This document shows, piece by piece, positions 5,101 to 11,945 of a DNA stretch of 12,617 nucleotides; the first letter of the stretch is position 1, and each line of letters starts with the position of its first letter. A program made the position numbers and the translations under genes. Source of the DNA: Anaerolineae bacterium (GTDB taxonomy: Bacteria; Chloroflexota; Anaerolineae; B4-G1). The DNA is taken from positions 1 to 12,617 of the forward strand of contig JAUWNP010000127.1 in the NCBI GenBank assembly GCA_030612585.1, in the 5' to 3' direction. The notes under the pieces are model-generated. The model was not told where the DNA came from and made no database searches. It saw only the letters and a program-made list of their open reading frames with translations.

Positions 5101-8023
5101 GCGATTGAGATTGCTGACGATGTGGGTGAACGGGCGAGAGGTCACGGTCAAGGTTTCGCCGGGGGCGATGCTGGCTGACGTGTTACGTGACCAACTGCAC
5201 CTGACTGGCATCAAGGTCGGCTGTGGCGAGGGGGAGTGCGGGGCCTGCACGGTGTTGCTCGACGGCGAGCCCGTGGCCTCGTGCATCACGCCCGCGCTGA
5301 AAGCCCAGGGGTGCGACGTGCTCACTGTCGAGGGGCTGGCTTACCCCCCCCAGCCCCCTTCGACAAGCTCACCGCCACGCCTGCCACGAGAGTACTCTCG
5401 CAGTGGAGTACGCGCGGTGGCAGGGCAGGCTCCCCTACAGGGGGGGAGCAGTTGTCCCCCCCCCACCCGCCCCCACGAGGGGGAGAGGCAGTTACATCCT
5501 ATTCAGAAGGCGTTCCTGGCCGAGGGCGCCGTGCAGTGTGGCTTCTGCACGCCAGGGATGTTGCTGGCAGCCAAGGCGTTACTTGATCAGAACCCCGATC
5601 CCACTGAAGACGAGATCCGCGAGTGGTTCACCGGTCACCTCTGTCGCTGCACCGGCTATAACACAATCATCGCGGCCGTGCAGCGGGCGGCGGCGGCATT
5701 GCGTGGTGAAACGGACATCCCACTGGATTTGGGGGCTGATCCGAACGTAGTGGGATGGTCTGTAGTACGTAAGGACGGCATAGCGAAGGTTACCGGCGCG
5801 CATCGCTACGGCGCTGATTGGGGTCCGCAACTTGTTGCGGGAGCCGCAGGTGAAGGGATGTTGCACGCAGTGGCTGTGTTCAGCGAACATCCCTACGCCG
5901 AACTGCTTTCCCTGGACACGAGCATGGCCGAGGCGATGGCGGGCGTCGTCGCGGCGCTTACCGCCAAAGACGTCCCTGGACACAATGCCTACGGCATCAT
6001 TATCCCCCACCAGCCCGTGTTTGTACCTGTGGGCGAACGGGTGCGTTCGATCAGCGACGTGCTGGCGCTGGTCGTGGCTGAGTCCGAGGAGATCGCCCGC
6101 GCTGCTGCGGAACAGGTGCGCGTGGAGTACCGTGAACTGAAGGGGGTCTTCTCGCCTCACGAGGCGCTAGCGCCGGACGCACCCATTCTCCACCCACCGC
6201 GCCCTGGCGATAAGCCCAGCAACGTGATGTACGGCACCCACGTCGAAAAGGGCGACGTCGAAACAGCGATGGCCGGGGTGGACGTGGTCGTCGAGGGCAC
6301 TTTCCGCACCCCATTCATCGAGCACGCCTACCTGGAGCCGGAGGCCGGCACTGCGGCGGCGGACGAGGACGGTGTGGTCACCGTCTGGATGGCGAGCCAG
6401 GCGGTCACGTTCCATCACCGGGGGGTGGTCGAGGTGCTGGGGCTGCCGCCGGAGAAGGTACGCCTGGTGCACGTCTCCCCAGGTGGCGGCTTTGGCGCGC
6501 GCAACGATATGAGCCTGCACCCCTACCTGGCGCTGGCGGCCTATCACACCCAGCGGCCAGTCAAGATGGTGCTGAAGCGGGCCGAGAGTCTGCGCTTCCA
6601 CACCAAGCGCCACGCGATGGAGCACACCGCCCGCCTGGGCGCGACCCGCGACGGCCGATTGGTGGCCCTGACCTGCAACATCCTGGCCGATACCGGCGCC
6701 TACTCCAGCGCGGGCATCCCTGTGCTCGACCAGGCAACGCTCTTCGCCACCGGCCCCTACGACATCCCCAACGTGTGCATCAAGGGACTCTCGGTCTATA
6801 CTAACAACATCGCCTGCGGGGCGATGCGGGGCTTCGGCATCCCCCAGTCGGCCTTCGCCGTGGAGTCGTTGGTGGATGAGTTGGCCGGGAAACTCGGGAT
6901 GAGCCCGTTCGAACTGCGCCGGATCAACGGATTGAGGCCCGGCAGCGCGACGGCGACCGGACAGGTGGTGAACGAAAGCGTGCCGTTCGTCGAGACGCTG
7001 AGGCTGGTCGAGCAATCGCTGGAAGTGGCGAAGACCGAACTGCCGCCGCCTGCACCTGGGCATAAGCGTGGCGTGGGCGTGGCCAGTTGTTACAAGAACG
7101 TCGGGCTGGGGCTGGGCCTGCCTGAGCAGACCGGCGTGGGTTTGGACTTGACGCCTGAGGGCCGCATCCTCGTCCGGTTCGGCGGCGCTGACCTGGGCCA
7201 GGGAGCCGACACGGTGGTCGCGCAGATGGCGGCCCAGGCCTTGGGCGTGCCCTACACTCTCATTGACGTACTGGCCTGCGACACGGCGCGCACTCCAGAT
7301 GGGGGCATCACCAGCGCCTCACGCACCACTTTTATGTCGGGCAACGCGGCGGTCGAGGCGGCGCCACTGTTCCTGGAGCAACTGCGCGCCGAACTGCCAA
7401 GCGAAACCATGCTCACCGCCGAGAGGCTGGCCGATCTGGCGGCTCGGCTTCGAGATGAGGGACGAACGATCTCCGTGGAGCATACGTACAACCCACTGCC
7501 GACCTTCTCGCTGGGGGCCGCTGGGGAGGACGAGAGCGAGAACAAGGATCAGGACGAGCGCGTTAACTTCATCTCCTTCAGTTACGCCACCCAGGCCGCC
7601 ATCGTGGACGTGGATGAGGGTAGTGGCGAGGTGCACGTGCGTAAGATAGTCGCCGCTCACGACGTCGGGCGGACGATCAACCCCCACGGCGCGAGAGGCC
7701 AGATCGAGGGCAGTTGCCTGATGGGGCTGGGCTACGCACTTTCGGAGGAGTTCATCCTGGACCGGGGCCGCCTGGCGACGGACACGCTGGCTAAGGTCGG
7801 TATCCCGGTCATCAAAGATGCGCCACCTGTGGAGGTATTGCTCATCGAGGACCCCGACCCGAACGGGCCTTACGGAGCCAAGGGCATCGCCGAGGCCGCC
7901 GCCATCCCCACTGCGCCGGCTATCATCAATGCGATTCATGACGCCATCGGCGTGCGTATCCGCCAACTTCCCGCCACGCCCGACCGGGTGATTGCGGAGT
8001 CGAAGAGGACTTGCGAGATCTGA
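5075..8023 (+). CDS. Fused [2Fe-2S]/molybdopterin subunit of a xanthine-dehydrogenase-family hydroxylase (XdhD-like)
   Basis: This 982-residue fusion of two chains is usually encoded separately. The plant-type [2Fe-2S] domain has C50, C55, C58, C70 (in VGCGEGECGACTV). The second [2Fe-2S] domain has C155, C158, C190, C192 (CGFCTPG and CRCTGY). The molybdopterin domain runs from about 225 to the end, with GGGFGAR at 470-476, AMRGFG at 583-588, GADLGQG at 704-710 and GPYGAKGIAE at 931-940, whose E940 corresponds to the catalytic Glu. The CO-dehydrogenase loop VAYRCSFR is absent, so the enzyme should hydroxylate an N-heterocycle or aldehyde. E. coli XdhD with separate YgfM has the same split. Residues about 90-139 are an in-frame, repeat-encoded insertion between the two [2Fe-2S] domains. 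The N-terminal MNNEPMNN comes from a heptamer array; ATG 5090 or 5120 are alternative starts, and homology proper begins near residue 15. All redox and Mo ligands remain, so activity is plausible. Confidence 0.93.
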   Translation: MNNEPMNNGRLRLLTMWVNGREVTVKVSPGAMLADVLRDQLHLTGIKVGCGEGECGACTVLLDGEPVASCITPALKAQGCDVLTVEGLAYPPQPPSTSSPPRLPREYSRSGVRAVAGQAPLQGGSSCPPPTRPHEGERQLHPIQKAFLAEGAVQCGFCTPGMLLAAKALLDQNPDPTEDEIREWFTGHLCRCTGYNTIIAAVQRAAAALRGETDIPLDLGADPNVVGWSVVRKDGIAKVTGAHRYGADWGPQLVAGAAGEGMLHAVAVFSEHPYAELLSLDTSMAEAMAGVVAALTAKDVPGHNAYGIIIPHQPVFVPVGERVRSISDVLALVVAESEEIARAAAEQVRVEYRELKGVFSPHEALAPDAPILHPPRPGDKPSNVMYGTHVEKGDVETAMAGVDVVVEGTFRTPFIEHAYLEPEAGTAAADEDGVVTVWMASQAVTFHHRGVVEVLGLPPEKVRLVHVSPGGGFGARNDMSLHPYLALAAYHTQRPVKMVLKRAESLRFHTKRHAMEHTARLGATRDGRLVALTCNILADTGAYSSAGIPVLDQATLFATGPYDIPNVCIKGLSVYTNNIACGAMRGFGIPQSAFAVESLVDELAGKLGMSPFELRRINGLRPGSATATGQVVNESVPFVETLRLVEQSLEVAKTELPPPAPGHKRGVGVASCYKNVGLGLGLPEQTGVGLDLTPEGRILVRFGGADLGQGADTVVAQMAAQALGVPYTLIDVLACDTARTPDGGITSASRTTFMSGNAAVEAAPLFLEQLRAELPSETMLTAERLADLAARLRDEGRTISVEHTYNPLPTFSLGAAGEDESENKDQDERVNFISFSYATQAAIVDVDEGSGEVHVRKIVAAHDVGRTINPHGARGQIEGSCLMGLGYALSEEFILDRGRLATDTLAKVGIPVIKDAPPVEVLLIEDPDPNGPYGAKGIAEAAAIPTAPAIINAIHDAIGVRIRQLPATPDRVIAESKRTCEI
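5342..5491. repeat. ~150-bp palindrome-rich insertion between the two [2Fe-2S] motifs
   Basis: Family members run almost directly from VLTVEGLA to LHPIQKAF. Here about 50 codons intervene. The DNA has C-tracts, the motif CCCCCTTCGACAAGCTC near 5354-5370 (I recall related sequences as common dispersed repeats), and a perfect palindrome CGAGAGTACTCTCG at 5387-5400. That palindrome is enclosed by CCTGCCAC 5380-5387 and GTGGCAGG 5417-5424, which share base 5387. Two more hairpins follow: GCTCCCC 5429-5435 with GGGGAGC 5443-5449, and CCCCC 5470-5474 with GGGGG 5479-5483. The frame is kept with no stop. The exact borders are estimated from protein homology. Confidence 0.7.
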
Positions 8024-8947
8024 ATGAAGACAAGGAAAGGTGAACTCTGGGCACTGGGTGCGGCCCTTTTCTACGCACTCACTAACGTCTTCACCGGTGT
8101 TGCAGTACGAGGGAATGATCTCAACTACATGTTGGGGGTCAGCCTGCGGGCGACGCCGGTTTTCCTGTTTGCACTGGTGATGGGGTTGGGCGCTAGACGC
8201 CGTCATCCTGACACGGTTTCGCCACTGAGCGATTGGAGGCTGCTCGCACCACTGGTTGGCTATGGCGTGCTGACCTTTGTGGTCGCCAACCCGCTGTTGT
8301 TTGCGGCGTTGCAGGAAGGCGGCATCCTGGTCGCCAGCCCAGTCTCCGGCACCCAGGTGCTCTGGGGGGCGTTGCTCGCGGCGCTCCTGTTGCACGAAAC
8401 GCTTAACCGCAAGATGGTGGTAGGAATGGTGATCAGTATAACGGGCCTACTTGTGCTGAGCCTGGGACAGAGCGGCGACGCGACTCTTTCGCCCAGTTGG
8501 TGGCTGGCGGTGCCGTACGCTACAGGCACGGCGTTCTGCTGGGCGCTTTCGGGCGTGCTGGTCACCTACGCGATGCGTCGTGGCGTTGATCGCTTTCAGT
8601 CCCTGGCTATCGCCACACTGACGGGTATCATTCTTAACAATGCCTACCTTTTCGCCGCCGGCAACATAGGGCTATACGTGACCACGTCGCGGCAACTGTT
8701 GCTCAACGTGCTGATCGCTGGGTTGTTCAACACGGTGGCGCTGGTCAGCATTACCTCGGCATTGTCGTTGACCAGCGTAGCCAGCGCTACTACGCTCAAC
8801 TCGCTTCAGGTTGGGCTAGCGCCGCTGATTGCCTGGGTGTTCGTCGGCGAGCGGATGACCCCGTTAATAGGCCTAGGCATCCTGCTGATCATGGGTGGGG
8901 TGATTGTGGTGCAGCGAGCACGGGGGACAAAGGACAAAGGACAATGA
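8024..8947 (+). CDS. EamA/DMT-superfamily permease
   Basis: This 307-residue inner-membrane protein has about ten hydrophobic segments in two repeated halves, the usual EamA layout and length. Members export or import small metabolites, often amino acids, nucleosides or other organic solutes. Visible family features include KGELWALGAALFYALTNV at the first helix, a repeated segment LAVPYATGTAFCWALSGVLV starting the second half (near 161-180), and GERMTPLIGLGILLIMGGVIVV near 275-296. The ATG touches the preceding TGA (TGAATG), implying coupling to the hydroxylase gene. Its own ribosome site is weak. The C-terminal GTKDKGQ and the stop are encoded by GGACAAA/GGACAAT heptamers, and the next gene overlaps by four bases (ATGA). 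Context suggests transport of the cluster's substrate or product. Direction and ligand are unknown. Confidence 0.88.
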   Translation: MKTRKGELWALGAALFYALTNVFTGVAVRGNDLNYMLGVSLRATPVFLFALVMGLGARRRHPDTVSPLSDWRLLAPLVGYGVLTFVVANPLLFAALQEGGILVASPVSGTQVLWGALLAALLLHETLNRKMVVGMVISITGLLVLSLGQSGDATLSPSWWLAVPYATGTAFCWALSGVLVTYAMRRGVDRFQSLAIATLTGIILNNAYLFAAGNIGLYVTTSRQLLLNVLIAGLFNTVALVSITSALSLTSVASATTLNSLQVGLAPLIAWVFVGERMTPLIGLGILLIMGGVIVVQRARGTKDKGQ

Positions 8948-8997
8948 ACAATGAAGCAATGAATAGTGAAGCAATGAATAGTGAAGCAATGAACAGT
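8925..8997 (+). repeat. 7/8-bp array turning into a 15-bp tandem repeat that encodes a gene's N-terminus
   Basis: GGACAAA occurs at 8925-8931 and 8932-8938, then GGACAAT 8939-8945 and GAACAAT 8946-8952. Three 15-bp units follow, GAAGCAATGAATAGT at 8953-8967 and 8968-8982 and GAAGCAATGAACAGT at 8983-8997. A 15-bp unit keeps frame and gives repeated MNSEA-type pentapeptides. It supplies the permease stop (8945-8947) and four in-frame ATGs (8944, 8959, 8974, 8989) for the next gene. Confidence 0.8.
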
Positions 8998-11088
8998 GGT
9001 GTATTGAGGCTGTTTCTGGCGCGTTCTGTGGCAGTCGTCGGGGCGTCGTCGAACCCGGCGAAATTGGGACACGTGATCCTGGCGAACATTCTCAATGGCG
9101 GCTATGAGGGAAACGTCTATGCTGTCAATCCGAAGGCGGATGAGATTTTGGGGTTGCGAGTTTATCCGTCGGTGAGTGAGATACCATCGGGCCTGGATCT
9201 TGTGGTGGTCGTCGTCCCTGCCCCTTTCGTGCCGGGCGTGCTGCGTGAGGCGGCCGGCAAGGGTGCAAGGGCCGGTATCATCATCAGCGGAGGGTTTCGG
9301 GAGGCAGGACGAGAGGACCTGGAACAGGAGTTGCTGGATATTGTCACGGAGACCGGCCTGCGGCTCGTAGGGCCAAACTGTCAGGGGATCAACTACCGGC
9401 CCAACAAACTATGCGCGTCTTGGCCGCTGGTCACTGCATCCGGTTCCCTGGCCGTGATCTCGCAGAGCGGGACTGTGGCAGCCACTCTGGCCGGCTGGGC
9501 CGTGGATGAGGGTCTTGGAATCTCAGCGACGGTCAGCCTGGGCAACCAGGCGGACGTTTGCGAGACGGATCTGATTGATTTTTTTGCCGACGACGAAGGG
9601 AGCCAGGTCATTGCGCTCTATCTCGAGGGGGCTAAGCACGGTCGCCGATTCCTGGAGGCTGTGAAACGCGCCATTCCCAAGAAGCCCATCGTGGTCCTCA
9701 AGTCGGGACGAACAGAGGGAGGGCAGCGCGCTGCCGCTTCTCACACCAGGTCGCTGGCAGGGCGCGATGATGTATTTGACGCCGCCTGTAGACAGTTTGG
9801 CATCGTGCGTGTGCCCGACATCGAGTCATTGTACGATAGCGCCAAGGCGTTGGCGAGTCTGGATCTGGAGGGGCCGCTCCCGAGGACGGGGGCTGTGAGC
9901 AATAGTGGCGACCGGGTGTTCGCCGTCACCAGTTCCGGCGGCTGTGGCATCCTGGCAACGGACGAGGCGGAGCGGCTCGGTCTGCGAGTACCGCCGCTGC
10001 CTCCAGAGATGGTCACGGAACTCAAAGATGCGGGCCTGCTGCCCACGGCCATCCTTTCGAATCCACTCGATCTCACCGTGGCCCCGGCAGCCGATTTCGA
10101 GGCGACAGTGTCCATCGCCGAACGGTACGGCCTGGCCGACGTCTACCTGCTCATCTTTGGAGACCCGATCCCGGGCGCGACGGAGGTGGTCCAGCGGCTC
10201 AGGGAGAGAGTAGGGAGCCGTCTTGTGGTCGTGTACCTGGGAGGCGGAGAGGTGGAGAAGACCGAGCGCCTTCGTATGCACGCCGTGGGCATCCCCGTCT
10301 TCCCCACGCCACAGCGCGCCATCCGGGCGATTCGAGACGCAGTCTGGGCAAAAAGAAACCGGGTTTTTTCTGAAAAACCTGGTTTCTCGATACCAGAGAG
10401 AATGAGTGTGCATCCATCAAATGTGCTCTTGGAACCGGAGGCGATATCCCTGCTGCATGACTACGGTATCCCATATCCAGACCACGGGGTGGCACGCAGC
10501 GCCGAGGAGGCCGTGGACATCGCTGCGCGCCTGGGATATCCCGTCGTGCTTAAGATCGTCTCTCCAGACGTGATCCACAAGAGCGACGTGGGCGGTGTGG
10601 TCGTCGGGATTGGGGACGGTTCAGCCATGGTGAAGGCCTACGACCGGATCGTCACAACTGTTCGGGAGCACGTCCCTGACGCAGACATCCATGGTGTCCT
10701 GGTCTCCAAGCAAGCGCCTGACGGGTTGGAAGTGATTGTCGGCGCGCTGGACGACGCGATGTTTGGGCCGACGGTGATGTTCGGCCTGGGGGGGATTTTC
10801 ACAGAGGTGCTGAAGGACGTGACTTTCCGAGTCGCCCCCCTCGAACGCAGAGATGCGCAGGAGATGATGCGGGAGATTCGCGGGTTCCGCTTGCTGGAAG
10901 GAGTGCGCGGCCAAGCCAGGTACGATACCGAGGCGCTGGTCGAGTTGCTGCTTGCGGTCTCCCGGATGGTCACGGATAGGCCGGAGATTAAGGAACTGGA
11001 CCTGAACCCAGTACGGCTATTCGAGCAGGGTTTGATGCCACTGGACGTGCGGATACTGAAGGGAGACGATGGTCACCATAACTCTTGA
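8944..11088 (+). CDS. Acetate/acyl--CoA ligase (ADP-forming), alpha-beta fusion
   Basis: This 714-residue cytosolic enzyme interconverts an acyl-CoA plus ADP and phosphate with the free acid, CoA and ATP. It conserves energy from catabolic acyl-CoA in many archaea and some bacteria. The CoA-binding Rossmann domain begins SVAVVGASSNPAKLG (28-42). The ligase part includes LVGPNCQGI (141-149) and VISQSGTVAA (171-180). The predicted phosphohistidine H267 lies in AASHTRSLAG, where relatives usually read SHTGSLAG, so an Arg replaces Gly. The ATP-grasp beta part starts near 495 with LLHDYGIPYP (503-512), IHKSDVGGV (544-552), MFGLGGIFTEVLKD (612-625) and ELDLNPV (684-690). The first ~19 residues are repeat-encoded; the true start could be any of four in-frame ATGs, and homology begins near residue 22. 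A 34-bp palindrome encodes part of the alpha-beta linker (about 471-481). The specific acyl group is unknown. Confidence 0.93.
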   Translation: MNNEAMNSEAMNSEAMNSGVLRLFLARSVAVVGASSNPAKLGHVILANILNGGYEGNVYAVNPKADEILGLRVYPSVSEIPSGLDLVVVVVPAPFVPGVLREAAGKGARAGIIISGGFREAGREDLEQELLDIVTETGLRLVGPNCQGINYRPNKLCASWPLVTASGSLAVISQSGTVAATLAGWAVDEGLGISATVSLGNQADVCETDLIDFFADDEGSQVIALYLEGAKHGRRFLEAVKRAIPKKPIVVLKSGRTEGGQRAAASHTRSLAGRDDVFDAACRQFGIVRVPDIESLYDSAKALASLDLEGPLPRTGAVSNSGDRVFAVTSSGGCGILATDEAERLGLRVPPLPPEMVTELKDAGLLPTAILSNPLDLTVAPAADFEATVSIAERYGLADVYLLIFGDPIPGATEVVQRLRERVGSRLVVVYLGGGEVEKTERLRMHAVGIPVFPTPQRAIRAIRDAVWAKRNRVFSEKPGFSIPERMSVHPSNVLLEPEAISLLHDYGIPYPDHGVARSAEEAVDIAARLGYPVVLKIVSPDVIHKSDVGGVVVGIGDGSAMVKAYDRIVTTVREHVPDADIHGVLVSKQAPDGLEVIVGALDDAMFGPTVMFGLGGIFTEVLKDVTFRVAPLERRDAQEMMREIRGFRLLEGVRGQARYDTEALVELLLAVSRMVTDRPEIKELDLNPVRLFEQGLMPLDVRILKGDDGHHNS
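10354..10387. repeat. 34-bp palindrome in the alpha-beta linker of the acyl-CoA ligase gene
   Basis: AGAAACCGGGTTTTT at 10354-10368 pairs with 10373-10387 over 15 positions, one of them a G-T wobble, with a 4-base loop TCTG. It is in frame and encodes part of RNRVFSEKPGFS, between the alpha and beta halves of the enzyme. The AT-rich inner arms stand out against the GC-rich gene. I recall similar AGAAACCGGGTTT palindromes dispersed in Chloroflexota and cyanobacteria, but this was not searched. It is not a terminator, since the gene continues for 700 bases. Confidence 0.75.
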
Positions 11089-11851
11089 TCACGTCAGGCA
11101 ACTCATCCAACGCGAGGCTGGAGTCCACTACAACGAACCCCATCCGCAGGGCGAAGCGCCTTTTGTGGTCGTCCGTCGCCAATCACCAGTGCTGCTATCG
11201 GCCCCGCACGGTGCTCGAACCTACCGCAACAACGCTGACGAAAGATGGCACGAAGAGGATGACTATACAGCGGGCATGGTCTTGTTGCTCTCAGAGTTGT
11301 GCGGAACGGCAGCCCTGGCAACGATGTGGCGCATTGATGATTATGATCCAAACTACTACGAGGCTTGTCCCTACAAAGAAGAATTAGGGAGGCTGATCCA
11401 GGAAGCGGGTATCCGGTATGTGATTGATCTACACGGCGCTGCTCTAAACAGTACGACACTCGACCCGAACCAGACGATAGACCTTGGCTTCCGCAGCGAA
11501 CAAGACGGCGAGCGTTCAATGGACGAGCAACACGTAAGAGAGTTGGAACATTGCCTGCAAGTTACCGATAATGACTGCAATCCTGCCTGTTTTGTCATTG
11601 GCCGAAACAGGTTTGCCGCCAAGGGACGCGGAACAATTACCACTTTTGCCCACCATCAGTTCGTACCAGGCACACAGGAACGAGTCCAGGCCATACAAAT
11701 CGAATTGAAGCCCCAAGTGCGTATTGCTCATCGGTTCCCCACGGCAACCCTCTATAAGAGTTGTGGTAACTACGACGCTGATCCCCACTGTGTAGTTCAC
11801 ACACTGCAAGCCTTAGCCAATTTCGTCGGATACTTGAAGGCCACAGTTTAG
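11069..11851 (+). CDS. N-formylglutamate amidohydrolase-like zinc hydrolase
   Basis: This 260-residue soluble protein is of typical length for the N-formylglutamate amidohydrolase (FGase) family, which removes a formyl or related acyl group from an amino-acid nitrogen using zinc. Supporting motifs are VLLSAPHGAR (41-50) with H47, RWHEEDDYTAGM (59-70), a YVIDLHGAA block (117-125) with H122, and IQIELKPQVR near 209-218. Together these match the family's metal and carboxylate-binding positions. The ATG overlaps the preceding gene by 20 bases and follows AAGGGAG (11059-11065), so it is part of the same unit. Its composition is somewhat AT-richer than the ligase gene. It could act on N-formyl-, N-carbamoyl- or another N-acyl amino acid made by the hydantoinase pair. 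Which one is inference, as many FGase-like proteins have untested substrates. It is the last gene of the cluster. Confidence 0.78.
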   Translation: MVTITLDHVRQLIQREAGVHYNEPHPQGEAPFVVVRRQSPVLLSAPHGARTYRNNADERWHEEDDYTAGMVLLLSELCGTAALATMWRIDDYDPNYYEACPYKEELGRLIQEAGIRYVIDLHGAALNSTTLDPNQTIDLGFRSEQDGERSMDEQHVRELEHCLQVTDNDCNPACFVIGRNRFAAKGRGTITTFAHHQFVPGTQERVQAIQIELKPQVRIAHRFPTATLYKSCGNYDADPHCVVHTLQALANFVGYLKATV

Positions 11852-11855
11852 GGGT

Positions 11856-11883
11856 TTGATAATCCCATTTCCTGTGCTATAAT
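11856..11883 (+). promoter_or_regulatory. Sigma-70-type extended -10 promoter for minD
   Basis: TTGATA (11856-11861, one mismatch from TTGACA) is followed after 16 bases by TATAAT (11878-11883), and TG at 11875-11876 gives an extended -10 (TGCTATAAT). Transcription would begin near 11890, about 55 bases before the minD ATG. This is the best promoter I see in the window. It separates minD from the catabolic genes upstream. Confidence 0.65.
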
Positions 11884-11892
11884 GCCACTGGG

Positions 11893-11914
11893 TTGCCAGT
11901 CCCCGGAATGGCAA
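11893..11914. promoter_or_regulatory. Dyad at the start of the minD leader
   Basis: TTGCCA at 11893-11898 is the reverse complement of TGGCAA at 11909-11914, with TCC/GGA symmetry inside (11900-11902, 11905-11907). It lies immediately after the expected transcription start. It could be an operator or a small 5' leader hairpin. Function is inferred only from position. Confidence 0.4.
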
Positions 11915-11945
11915 TGAATTGAGACGGGTAGGGCAAGGAGGGCCA

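Noticed and set aside
5339..5494. Frameshift or pseudogene in the hydroxylase because of the odd segment between the FeS motifs
   Set aside because: The frame is open throughout, the insertion is a multiple of three, and all eight Cys ligands plus the Mo-site motifs remain intact.
5075..8023. Carbon monoxide dehydrogenase (CoxS-CoxL fusion)
   Set aside because: The diagnostic VAYRCSFR active-site loop is missing; the corresponding area reads ACGAMRGFG as in xanthine-dehydrogenase-type enzymes.
10354..10387. Rho-independent terminator
   Set aside because: It lies in frame inside a continuous gene with conserved ATP-grasp motifs after it, and no T run follows the stem.
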